64,000 nt of DNA from Symbiodinium natans. Lineage: Eukaryota > Sar > Dinophyceae > Suessiales > Symbiodiniaceae. The notes under the pieces are model-generated. The model searched no databases and had not been told where the DNA came from. It worked only from the letters and a program-made list of their open reading frames with translations. Within the stretch, counting starts at the first letter, position 1. Every line of letters begins with the position of its first letter. The stretch lies in contig CAJNDS010002853.1 in assembly GCA_905221605.1 (NCBI GenBank), positions 62,001-126,000 on the forward strand, read 5' to 3'. Both the position numbers and the translations under genes were made by a program. Positions 52,434 to 61,900 of the stretch are shown piece by piece.

Positions 52434-53591
52434 ATGGCGGAGGAGGCGGCGCTCCAGTTCTTCCGGGGCCTCGCGGAGGAGTACAACGCGCGGGACCCAA
52501 GGAAGCTCCACCAGCTGGCCCGCAGGGATCACCCCGAGCGCAGGGACCTGACGGCGGCGCGGGCCCGCCAGGCCCTGCGGGGGGACGTGGCGCGGCAGGT
52601 GCTAGCGCCCAAGCCGCGGAGCCTGGGCAAGAGCGCGGCGGAGGGCCCCAACGACCGGCTGCAGGCGGACCTGGTGGACTTCTCCCAGAACACCCGGGGG
52701 AGGAACAAGTACGGGCTGGCGGTGACCGACGTCTTCCCGCGGGAGGTGGCCACGAAGGCCCTGCCCGACAAGCAGGCGGAGACGGTGACCCAAGCCGCCG
52801 CCGAGATCATCCCGAAGCTGGTGGAGGAGGAGGGCAACTACGTGGTCACGACGGATTTGGGAAACGAATTCCAGGGCCTGGAGGAGGCGCTCCCGGAGCC
52901 CGCGGTGCACCGGCACAAGCGGCCGGAGGACCGGAACGCGCTGGCCGTGGTGGACAGGGCCATCCAGACGCTGAAGCGGGACCTGGCCGGGAAGGTGGCC
53001 CGGGACGGGGGCGGCTGGGCGGAGCACGTGGAGGGGGCCGCGGAGGCCTACAACAAGCGCCCGCACGAGGCGGTGCACGCGGCGCCCGAGGATGTGGAGA
53101 AGCAGCCGGCCACCACGTTCCGCGTCTACCAGGACAACGCGAGGAAGTTCCAGCACAACCGGGAGCTCACGGAGGGCCGGCAGCGGCGCCTCCAGGAGGC
53201 GGGGGCCTTCCGCGCCCCCACCAACGCCCAGAGGAGCTTCCAGCCCCAGTACGGGCCCGTGAAGCAGCTGGCAAGCTACGACTCGATGACCGTGCGGGCC
53301 ACAGACGGCACGGAGGGCCTGCTGAAGCACGTGCAGCCCGTGCCCAAGGCCAGCGGGGAGCCTGTGCAGAGGCTCACGCAGCCGGGCGTGCCGCTGGCCG
53401 CCAGGCAGCTGCGGGACTTCAACGCCGCCCCTGGCCCTGCCCCTGGCCCTGCGGCGGCTGCCCCTGGCCTTGCCCCTGGCCCTGCGGCGGCTCCCAAGGC
53501 CGCCGCGGCGAGGAGGCTGCCCCTGGCCGTGCGGCAGCTGCGCGACTTCAACGCCCCGCCGCCCGCCAGGGCGCCGCGGGAGCTGAACTAG
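52434..53591 (+). CDS. Retroviral-type (rve) integrase of the virus
   Basis: A 385-residue protein. The RNase H-like core shows LQADLVDFSQ (D79), VVTTDLGNEFQGL (D141) and RNALAVVDRAIQTLKRDL, where the third acidic residue is D174 instead of the usual Glu of V-E-R. Spacing of 33 residues between the second and third acid is close to the family rule. No HHCC finger is visible at the N-terminus. The C-terminus is a Pro/Ala linker with two copies of PLA.RQLRDFNA. It would insert viral DNA into the host genome. gtaagaaa precedes the ATG, overlapping the fibre stop codon. Intact. Confidence 0.8.
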   Translation: MAEEAALQFFRGLAEEYNARDPRKLHQLARRDHPERRDLTAARARQALRGDVARQVLAPKPRSLGKSAAEGPNDRLQADLVDFSQNTRGRNKYGLAVTDVFPREVATKALPDKQAETVTQAAAEIIPKLVEEEGNYVVTTDLGNEFQGLEEALPEPAVHRHKRPEDRNALAVVDRAIQTLKRDLAGKVARDGGGWAEHVEGAAEAYNKRPHEAVHAAPEDVEKQPATTFRVYQDNARKFQHNRELTEGRQRRLQEAGAFRAPTNAQRSFQPQYGPVKQLASYDSMTVRATDGTEGLLKHVQPVPKASGEPVQRLTQPGVPLAARQLRDFNAAPGPAPGPAAAAPGLAPGPAAAPKAAAARRLPLAVRQLRDFNAPPPARAPRELN

Positions 53592-54425
53592 GGATCACTT
53601 GGGATCCAAGCAAAAACTGCGCGGCCACACGGGAGTGCTTCGGGGGCGCGTGGGATCCGAGCAAAAACTGCACAGCAAAACGGCTTCCTTACAGGTCAAG
53701 GAGGTGCTGCCGCACACGGCCACGTGCTTCGAGAGGGGGGCGCGTGGGATCCGAGCAAAAACTGCAGAGCAAATCGGCTTCCTTACAGGTTAAGGAGGTG
53801 CTGCCGCACACGGCCACGCGCTTCGAGAGGGGGGCGCGTGGGATCCGAGCAAAAACTGCAGAGCAAATCGGCTTCCTTACAGGTTAAGGAGGTGCTGCCG
53901 CACACGGCCACGCGCTTCGAGAGGGGGGCGCGTGGGATCCGAGCAAAAACTGCAGAGCAAATCGGCTTCCTTACAGGTCAAGGAGGTGCTGCCGCACACG
54001 GCCACGTGCTTCGAGAGGGGGGGCGCGTGGGATCCGAGCAAAAACTGCAGAGCAAATCGGCTTCCTTACAGGTTAAGGAGGTGCTGCCGCACACGGCCAC
54101 GCGCTTCGAGAGGGGGGCGCGTGGGATCCGAGCAAAAACTGCAGAGCAAATCGGCTTCCTTACAGGTTAAGGAGGTGCTGCCGCACACGGCCACGCGCTT
54201 CGAGAGGGGGGCGCGTGGGATCCGAGCAAAAACTGCAGAGCAAATCGGCTTCCTTACAGGTTAAGGAGGTGCTGCCGCACACGGCCACGCGCTTCGAGAG
54301 GGGGGCGCGTGGGATCCGAGCAAAAACTGCAGAGCAAATCGGCTTCCTTACAGGTTAAGGAGGTGCTGCCGCACACGGCCACGCGCTTCGAGAGGGGGGC
54401 GCGTGGGATCCGAGCAAAAACTGCA
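53592..54425 (+). repeat. 94-bp tandem repeat array
   Basis: Units begin at gggatccgagcaaaaactgc near 53,652, 53,746, 53,840, 53,934, 54,029, 54,123, 54,217, 54,311 and 54,405 (94 bases, once 95), with a shorter divergent unit from 53,601. It fills the whole space between integrase stop and the next gene. Because 94 is not a multiple of three, frames rotate from unit to unit and the Arg/Lys-rich ORFs across it are unlikely to be real. Each unit has cttccttacag, like a 3' splice site. Middle units are almost identical, which points to recent expansion. Confidence 0.95.
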
Positions 54426-54430
54426 AGCCG

Positions 54431-55606
54431 GTGGAGGAGCCCGCGGTGGTGGAGCCCGCACCGATGGACGTCGAGCCCACGGCGGTGGAGACCGTGGAGC
54501 CCGTGCAGGCGGCGGAGGAGCCCGCGAAGCCGGCAGCACAGCCTTCGGAGCCGTTGGTGGTGGAGCCCGAAGCCGTGGAAGAGTTCGGGGAGAAGCCGGC
54601 GGAGCCGTTGGTGGTGGAGCCCGAAGCCGTGGAGGAGCCCGGGGAGAAGCCGGCGGAGCCGGCAAAGCCGTTGGTGGCGGAGGAGCCCGCGAAGCCGGCA
54701 AAGCCGGTGGAGACCCAGGAGGTCTCGCAGCAGGAGGTGGAGGCGATCCGCAATGAGATCGCAAAGCAACAGGCGGAGCGGGCGGCGCAGGAAGAGCACG
54801 CGGAGGCGGAGCGGAAGCGCGAGCTGCAGGAGCGGCTTTACCTGGAGCAGGCCCAGGGACTGCGGCGCATCCAAGGCTTCCTGGCCAGGCCCTTGAACAA
54901 CGACTGGATCGAGTTGGCGCTCGAGAACTACGAGGACGCCAAGTTCCGCGTGGAGGGCGGCTTCACCTTCGGCACGGTCGCCAAGTGCCGACTGATCACG
55001 GACGACGACGTCCGCGAGGTGAAGGCGCTGCCGGAGGTCAGGCCCGAGACCACGAAGGTGCACCTGCAGCTCGTAAACTCGGGGCCGACGGTGTACAGCT
55101 GGGCCCCCACGGCGCTGCCGAGCAGGCCAGCTCGCAGGATGCCCGAGGCCGCGAAGCCGGTGGTAGTGGAGGAGCTTCCGGCGGAGCCTGCAGTGGAGCC
55201 CGCTGTGGCAGAGCCTACGGCGGAGGAGCCAGTGGAGGAGCCGGCGGAGGAGCCTGCGGCGGAGCCTGCGACGGAGGAGTCTGCGACGGCATCCACGGCG
55301 GCCTCCACAGCGGAGGAGGAGGAGGGCGAGGTGGTGGCGGGCCTGCAGGTGCGTCGCGTGACGCACAAGAACGTGCAGTGGCTGGAGCTGGCGGCCAGGA
55401 CGCTGGAGCAGTACAGGGCAGACCTGGAGATCCTCACGGCCAGGACGGCCGACGGAACCGTGGAGGCCTGCCGGCTGCGCTGGGGCACGAACACGTGGGC
55501 CAACGAGCTCTACGCCATCAACTCCAGCACCGGCAAGCTCGTAGCGCCCAAATCCAAGAAATCCGTCGAGGCGGACCAGGCCAGGGTGCAGTTCCGCCTG
55601 AAGTGA
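54431..55606 (+). CDS. Glu/Pro/Ala-rich protein with a duplicated domain
   Basis: About 391 residues. The first 95 are acidic Pro-rich repeats (EPLVVEPEAVEEP), then a coiled coil (residues 97-145). A domain of roughly 80 residues follows (NNDWIELALENYEDAKF, GTVAKCRL, VHLQLVN), and after a second acidic spacer a similar domain (NVQWLELAARTLEQYRADLE, GTVEACRL, VQFRLK). I do not recognise the domain. There is no ATG with the viral TAAA element; the 94-bp array abuts the first codons, so the native start was probably displaced. The Pro-rich words resemble the AT-hook protein. Likely a structural or DNA-associated viral protein. Confidence 0.55.
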   Translation: MEEPAVVEPAPMDVEPTAVETVEPVQAAEEPAKPAAQPSEPLVVEPEAVEEFGEKPAEPLVVEPEAVEEPGEKPAEPAKPLVAEEPAKPAKPVETQEVSQQEVEAIRNEIAKQQAERAAQEEHAEAERKRELQERLYLEQAQGLRRIQGFLARPLNNDWIELALENYEDAKFRVEGGFTFGTVAKCRLITDDDVREVKALPEVRPETTKVHLQLVNSGPTVYSWAPTALPSRPARRMPEAAKPVVVEELPAEPAVEPAVAEPTAEEPVEEPAEEPAAEPATEESATASTAASTAEEEEGEVVAGLQVRRVTHKNVQWLELAARTLEQYRADLEILTARTADGTVEACRLRWGTNTWANELYAINSSTGKLVAPKSKKSVEADQARVQFRLK

Positions 55607-55768
55607 GGCGGCATTTCACGAGGGGGTAGGCACTCGGGACAGCAGCATCGCCCTCGGAAAAAAAAGCCGGCAGACCCGCTTTTTTTTATGGAACCAGGCA
55701 CGGTAGGGGGACATGAACGCAAACGCCGTGCAGCCATTCAGCCCTTCCCAGCAACGCCCTAGGGCGCC

Positions 55769-56040
55769 ATGGACAGCTCGGACAGCAGCTGGGAGGAGGA
55801 CGAGCGGCTCCCGAAGCCGCCGCCGCGGGTGGACCGGCGGAACCGCGTCTTCGCGCGGCTGAAGCAGGACGTGAAGGAGGCCCGGGCCCTGCGGGCCTGC
55901 GGCGCCAGCTTCCTGGACCCGCACCTGCTGGCCTGGCGGGCGCGGGAGGCGGAGGAGCGCCTGGAGGCAAAGGACCGGCGCCTCCAGCAGCAGCGCGATG
56001 CGGCCCAGCAGCTCTTGCAGCCCAGGCACCACCAGGTGCA
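55769..56040 (+). CDS. Charged coiled-coil protein, 3' end lost
   Basis: The frame stays open to 56,686, but only the first 90 residues look genuine: MDSSDSSWEEDERLPKPPPR, NRVFARLKQDVKEARALRACG, then a Glu/Arg coiled coil (AREAEERLEAKDRRLQQQ). After about 56,040 the plus strand reads as the complement of a Glu/Arg-rich minus-strand gene, so the 3' end is replaced or converges with it. The start lacks the viral TAAA motif. Confidence 0.4.
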
Positions 56041-56059
56041 GGGTCACCGTGCCGCTTCC

Positions 56060-56643
56060 TGCTCCCGCCTCCTGCGGGCTTCCTCCTCCCTGCCCCACTG
56101 GGCCGCGGCTTCCTCCTCCTCCCGCCTCCTGCGGGCCTCAGATTCCTCCCTGGTTTTTGGGATGCCGCTTCCTCCTCCTCCCGCATCCTGCGGGCCTCAG
56201 CTTCCTCCGCCCTCTGGGCCGCGGCTTCCTTGGCCCTCTGGGCCGCCGCTTGCGGGCCTCAGCCTGGGCCGCGTCCCTCTGGGCCCTCTCCTCCTCCTCG
56301 ATGCCGCGGGACATGTCCTCCTCCGTCCCCTCCACCGCACCGCCAGCCCTCTCCCGGGCTGCCTCCATCGCAGCTCTGCGCCTCCGCTCCTCGATGTCCT
56401 CCCTCCTCCGCCGGGGCCTGGGGGGGGCCTGCCACCGCCGCCGCCGCCGTGGCCCCGCCGTGCCCTGGACACCGCCGCTCCCATCATGGAGCCCCCCTGC
56501 CCACTTCCAACCTCCGCCGTTACCACCTCCTCCGTGGGCGCCACCTCCGCATCCTCCGCCAGCCCCTTTGGCCCTGCTAGGGCCATCTGGAGCACGCACA
56601 ACGCGAGCACCGCCAGGGCTCCTCCTCGCATGAAGCTCGCCAT
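56060..56643 (-). pseudogene. Minus-strand secreted-type protein with Glu/Arg-rich coiled coil, frameshifted
   Basis: From the ATG at 56,643: MASFMRGGALAVLALCVLQMALA is a good signal peptide or anchor. It is followed by GPKGLAEDAEVAPTEE and a Gly run. The phase changes near 56,430-56,440 into REDIEERRRRAAMEAARERAG and EEEERAQRDAAQAEARKRR, then further short EARRREEEEAA repeats toward 56,060 in more than one phase. Possibly a captured host gene. Direction is opposite to the other genes in this half of the virus. Confidence 0.4.
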
Positions 56644-56728
56644 GGGGTCAGGAGTCTCCGTTGCTACCAAAACTGCCTATGCCTAGGCTGTGAAAGTCTG
56701 TGAAAGTGCCTTAAGGGTTTCGAGGAGT

Positions 56729-56880
56729 GTGCCCCATGGAGGTGCTACGGTGCTGTGCCCCATGGAGGTGCTACGGTGCTGTGCCCCGTGGAGGTGCTAC
56801 GGTGCTGTGCCCCATGAAGGTGCTACGGTGCTGTGCCCTGTGGAGGTGCTACGGTGCTGTGCCCTGTGGAGGTGCTGTGC
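56729..56880 (+). repeat. 26-bp tandem repeat (gtgccccatggaggtgctac unit)
   Basis: About six units of gtgccccatggaggtgctac plus ggtgct, with single-base variants. Unrelated in sequence to the 26-bp terminal array. The rest of the interval to 57,110 holds no gene that I can see. Confidence 0.85.
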
Positions 56881-57114
56881 TGCTAGTGTTGCTGCTGTGT
56901 CCCCAGACTCGTGTTGCTGTCAAACCCTTGAACCATGGAGCGGCGCGGCAAACATGTTAAGGTTCAGGGCCTTCTCGGAGGGGGGATCGGGCTTAGGGGG
57001 CTTGTGCAGGGCACTTGGTTGGCACTCCTACGGGGCAGCAAGGGGGTTAGGGCTGCAGGGCACTCTAGAAAAATCGGTTACACGGCGAAAGTCAGTGGTT
57101 TTTGATCATCAGTT

Positions 57115-57990
57115 TCAAGTTTTCGCCGCGCGCCACCACCGCCGCACCGCACCGCGCCGCCGCACCGCCCGCCGCACCGCACCGTTCTCGGCCCGATCTC
57201 CCCATCTCCCCCGCATTCCCACCGCAGCGCACCACCGCACCGCACCACCGCACCGCCGCACCGTTCTCGGCCCGAGCTCCCCATCTCCCCCGCATGCCCA
57301 CCGCACCGCACCGCCGCCGCCGCACCGCCACCGCCGCACCATTCTCGGCCCGAGCTCCCTCCCCCGCATGCCCACCACAGCCCACCGCACCACCGCACCG
57401 CCGCCGCACCGCGCCGCCGCGCCGTTCTCGGCCCCAGCACCCCATCTCCCCCGCACCCCCACAGCGCACCGCACCACCGCACCGCCGCCGCAGGCCCGAG
57501 CTCCCCATCTCCCCGCATGCCCACCGCGTACCGTGCCGCGCGCACCGTTCTCGGCCCGAGCTCCCCATCTTCCCGCATGCCCCGCGCGCCTGCGCACCGC
57601 CGCTGCACCGCACCGCGCCCAGACTGCAGTCTTCCGGGGTATTTACCCGCAAATGAACGCGTTGCGCGGCATGTACAAATGAACGCGTTGCGCGACATGC
57701 AAAAGTGCACGCGTTGCGCGGCATGGCACATGAACGCGTTTCGCGGTGTGCAAATGAACGCGTTGCGCGACATGCAAAAGTGCACGCGTGACGCGGCATG
57801 TGCAAATGAACACGTTTCGCGGCGTGTGCAAATGAACGCGTTGCGCGACATGCATTTTCGAGGCATTTTTCCCGCATCATGAAAGCATTTTGCGGCATCA
57901 TGAAATCATCACGGAGCATTTTTGTCGCATCACGAAAGCATCATGGCTGCAAAAAAGCATCTCTTTCATAGGAACGCCCACACCGCCCTG
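57115..57990 (-). repeat. Right terminal inverted repeat of the virus
   Basis: Complement of the left repeat. From outside inward: cacaccgcc tip, AT-richer atgatg units, 26-bp array, then a longer GC-rich zone with about seven units containing gttctcggcccgagctcccc. The GC-rich zone is longer than on the left, and the tip is followed directly by copia-like sequence. Confidence 0.9.
57655..57860 (-). repeat. 26-bp iteron-like array in the right terminal repeat
   Basis: About eight units, near-identical to the left array but without the last units next to the 90-base segment found only on the left. Confidence 0.85.
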
Positions 57991-58230
57991 TGAGGAGGCG
58001 GATCCGGACTCATCAGGCTGGAAGCAGTTGGTTCAGCGGCTGTTGAGGCACTTTGGAGCCCGGGCAAGGTGGTTTGTCTGGAACTGGTTGTGACCGATCT
58101 TGGAGGAATACGGTGCTTGGTAGAGTAGAACTAAGGTTCTTCAGGAGCCTGGACCATCTGGTGTTGGTGAGAGAATTTTCGCCGAAGACGTTGTGGAGAG
58201 ACTGCAGGCTGGAGCCTGAGTTCAGGAACT
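57991..58230. other. Junction between virus and copia element, no gene seen
   Basis: Short plus-strand frame EEADPDSSGWKQLVQRLL may be copia leader or gag remnant. No LTR can be defined because the partner is outside the window. Confidence 0.35.
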
Positions 58231-58920
58231 ATGTTGAATACATCCCCACGACATACCAGTGGAGCTCATGTGAGGAGTCCAAGAGGTGGACGAGAGCGTG
58301 GAATCTCTGTGCCCATCATGGATGCTGAGACAAGGCGAAGGGTAGACCCTTTTTCCGGGTTTGGGAAATCCCAACCCACTGTGGGTGCAAGATTTGGCAC
58401 AAGGGCCAACCTGTGTATGGCCCAGTGCCCAGAGGTCGAACTCCCGCCAGAAGCCCTCATGGGGTAGCTACTGGAGCACCCCAACAGACAATGGGAGGCC
58501 CTTCTTTTCCCTCTGGTTTGCCTCAGCAAGCGGTAGGAAGTCCTTCGTACCCCAGAACTATCCACTGGACCTCTCAACCTGTGGTGACACCATCACAAAC
58601 ATCACCCGACGTGCAAGGGTTGACGAGACAAGTGCGAGAATTGGAAAGCATGATGCAGCAACTGGTTGTGCAGCAACAGCAGTTTATGCAAACGATGACT
58701 TCGTCCATGGTAGCAACAGCAGCAGCATCAGCAGTGGATGATACATCAGCATCAGCAACAGCAGCCACAGCAACAGCAACAGGTGAATCCCTCCTTACCT
58801 CAGGATGGTGTTCCTGAGAACATTGCCCAGTTCTTCTTCGGGATGTCAAGGTGCATCGCCAGTGGGTACTCCTGCGAAGGGGACCCAGCTTTTTCGGATG
58901 GCGAGCCCAAGTCCCTCTGA
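58231..58920 (+). pseudogene. Ty1/copia gag 5' part, in several phases
   Basis: Three overlapping plus-strand frames form one likely gag N-terminus. They carry a Gly/Arg start (HVRSPRGGRERG), a Pro/Gln middle (TRQVRELESMMQQLVVQQQQ, a coiled coil), a Gln run, and VPENIAQFFFGMSR ending in TGA at 58,918-58,920. The continuing frame opens directly after. Two or more indels explain the split. Confidence 0.5.
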
Positions 58921-61900
58921 GACCTCCACCTCTGGAGCAAGAAAGGGAAAGGGATGTGTTTGCTCGATCGGACAAATGGTGCCCAGTTTGCGACCATTGA
59001 CTTTTCGTCTTGGAAGGATCGCATCTCTGAAGCTCTTGGATTCTTGACCTGGATGGAGAAGCTGACCAGTTGGGTTGGTTTGGGTTCAGAAGTGTTTCCC
59101 AATGAGCTCATGCATGCGGTGAAGACTCAAGAAGAGTCTCGTCGGCTGAAACAGGATCGACTTATTGTGGAGCAACAGAAGAGGTCGACGAGGCTGATGC
59201 ACATCCTGCGACAGACTTTTGCAAATCATGAGAAGAGTTCTCTGATTTTGCAGACATATGTTGAAAGTGAGAGCACTTATCAACAATCTGGTTTTGTGGC
59301 TTTGAGATTGCTGGCGAAGGAGTTTTGCCTGAAGTCGCGAGCTGAATGCCTGTTCTTTCGGTCGCAGCTGGTGAATCAAACCGTGAAAGCACCCAGTATT
59401 CCGGAGATCATTCGAAAGATTGAGCATGAGTTGAACAAGTACACCAAGCTGCTCAATAGTCTTGATCCCGATGTGCATGCTGGTGGTTTGCAGATCCAAG
59501 AAGCGGATTCGGTTATGGTTTTGCTGCGCAGTTTGCCAGATCGGTGTAGAAGCCATTGCTTGTTGCATGGCGATAGTGAATCGTTTGAAGATCTGAAAAG
59601 AGTTGCTCTGAAGTTTGAGGTGCAACAAAGGGTGTGGTCAGAAGCCCCTGGCACGAAGCTTCAACCTTTTCGAGATCCCAATGAGGGAAAGGGCAACGAA
59701 GGAAAACCAAAAGGCAAAGGAAAGGAACAGAAAGGCAAGCGCGAATCAAGCAAAGGTGCTGGCAAACGAGCTTCAAGCCAGAACAAGAAGGATGTGGAGT
59801 GCTATGTGTGTGGTGGAAAGGGACATTATGCCCGCGATTGCTGGTATAAGGAGGGAGATTCAGGCAAGAAGCCCAATTCCCCCAATGCTAAGGCGAAAGC
59901 CAAGGCAAAAGGAGATCCCAAGAAGAAGCCCGAAAAGGGAAAGCCCAAAGGAAAAGGCAAAGGAAAGGGGAAGACAGTTGCTGAAGTCTCCCAAGAGGGT
60001 GAGTCGAGTGACTACCAGCTAACTGGAGGTGAATGGAATGAACCTGAGTCAGAGGCCCGAGTGGAATCTGTGTTGCAACCTCTGGAAGGATTGCTCGATG
60101 AAGTGAGAAAAGAGTGGATTCCCCGGAGTACTGATGAGATAGATTGGTCATGGGAAGTTGAGACGAGAGTCCGGATTGCCGAGTTGGAGCATCGGATCTC
60201 TACCGATTTATCTCAGATGTTGCCATCTAAGTCAGTTCGGTCTTTGATGAAACCTCCGATGAATCAAGTCAAAAGCATGGAAAAGGATGATGCAAGCAAA
60301 TGGTGGTTGATTGACTCAGGAGCATCGGTGACTGTGATTGCGAAAAGATACTTGGATGAGTTCCAGATCTTGGATCGGAAGGCGTTGGGACCTAATGAGA
60401 GGTACTCAGCAGCCAACGATACCCCGGTGAATGTCTTCGAGCGAGTTCGCATCCGAGCCTTGCTGCCTATGTATGAAGGAAAGCAGTATCTTGGTTTGAC
60501 ATCGGTGTGTGTGACTGGAGTTGTAGCAGATGTGGCTCACAACATCTTGAGCACCGAGCAGATGGTGAATACTGGTTGGGAAGTGAAGTTCACTCGAAGA
60601 GAGATTTCGCTGCGACACGAGAAGAAAGGAGTCATGGGATATGGAGTATCCTGGGCTGGATGTCCTTGGATCTACCTGCAAGGTGATGCTGGAAAGCGAA
60701 AGAAAGTAACCTTTGGAAGAACTGAGGTTCGACCCATGGATGTGGATGATGGCCAACGACCGATGGAGGTTGATCAGATGCAGTCAGTGCAGTCAATGAC
60801 CAAGAAAAAGCAAGAAGAAATGGAGCTGCATCGGATGCGAGGCCACATTCCTTTTTCGTCCGAATGTCCTCATTGTCGGATGACAAGAGGAACAACCCAG
60901 CATCGTCGGACCAAGGATGCTCAAGACCGACCCGTGGCGTTGCAAGCAGATTTCTGCTTCATCAACCTGGTAACTGGTACTTTTGCGAAAGACCAGCCGA
61001 CGGCTCCCAACATGAAAGTACTGGTCATGACTGAAATGTCAACCAGAATGATTGGATGTCTGTTGGTAGGGACCAATGCTGACAATACCTCCAGCTGGAT
61101 TCGTTATTGGATGAATGCTTTCGGACTGGACATTGCAGGGTCTGCTGTACTGTTGAGGACAGACAGCGAGACAGCGGTGAGCGCCCTCATCAAGAGAGCC
61201 AATCTGGGGATTAGGATTGTGACCCAAAGAGCACCTCCGCAGGGACATGAAGCGGTTGGTGGTGTGGAAAGGGCAGTGAGGACACTCAAGGAGTTGTTCA
61301 GCACGGTGAGGTTGGATCTACGAGCGCAGGGCTTTGACTTGAAAAGAAGTCCTCGAGCGTTTGAGTTTGGTCTGATTTACTGTGCTGCAATGCACAATCA
61401 CCATGCAGCTGCCTTTGATGGGAAGAAATCACCCCAGGAGTTGGTACTACAGAGATCCCTCCATGAGTGTGGATCGTCGTTGATAGGTGCTACAGTTCTG
61501 GCTGAGCTACCGGATTCGATGAAAACCACGGCGCTCTCCCGGTTTGTGGAAGCAGCCTATGTGTACCCTGAAGTTGGTGGCTTGACTCATGTTGTGAGTG
61601 CCATGGTGGATGGTTGTCCAAAACACTTTCGAGCAAAGTCCATCAAGCACATCGTTCCGTTGAAGATTGGGTTGGAGCATTGTCAACATTTGCTCAAGGA
61701 GCATGATCCATCGGATACATTGGCTCCCCCGATTCTGAAGGAGAAAGAGGATGGTGTGCCCGATCGGATTGAAGGTGAAGCGGACAAGGCCTTTGAGGGC
61801 CGAGTGTCTGATGGACCGACCACAGACATGAGCAAAGTTGGACCTCCAGCTGCATGGGTGAAGGAACATGGTGGCACAGCGAACTGTCCTGCGTGTGGTC

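Larger units (their letters stand above)
38418..57990. mobile_element. Polinton-like virus (endogenous, about 19.6 kb)
   Basis: Bounded by long terminal inverted repeats and packed with short intergenic spaces. It holds the set expected of a Polinton-like virus: double-jelly-roll capsid, single-jelly-roll penton, A32-type ATPase, retroviral-type integrase and a polymerase/helicase, plus methyltransferase, fibre and unknowns. I found no adenain-type protease. The base composition changes sharply at both ends. Frameshifts in capsid, fibre, polymerase and other genes mean either a decaying copy or assembly indels; the very similar terminal repeats argue for a young insertion. I find no clear target-site duplication because of the palindrome on the left. 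Confidence 0.85.

Noticed and set aside
53599-54264. Repeated GSEQKLQSKSASLQVKEV-type ORFs
   Set aside because: Read from the 94-bp array, whose unit length rotates the frame; no start motif and a stop in one phase of each unit.
56690-57682. 330-residue plus-strand ORF rich in His/Arg/Pro
   Set aside because: Spans a 26-bp repeat and the GC-rich terminal repeat; the composition is that of the simple repeats.
57991-58230. 5' LTR of the copia element
   Set aside because: No second LTR in the window for comparison and no clear tg...ca ends.
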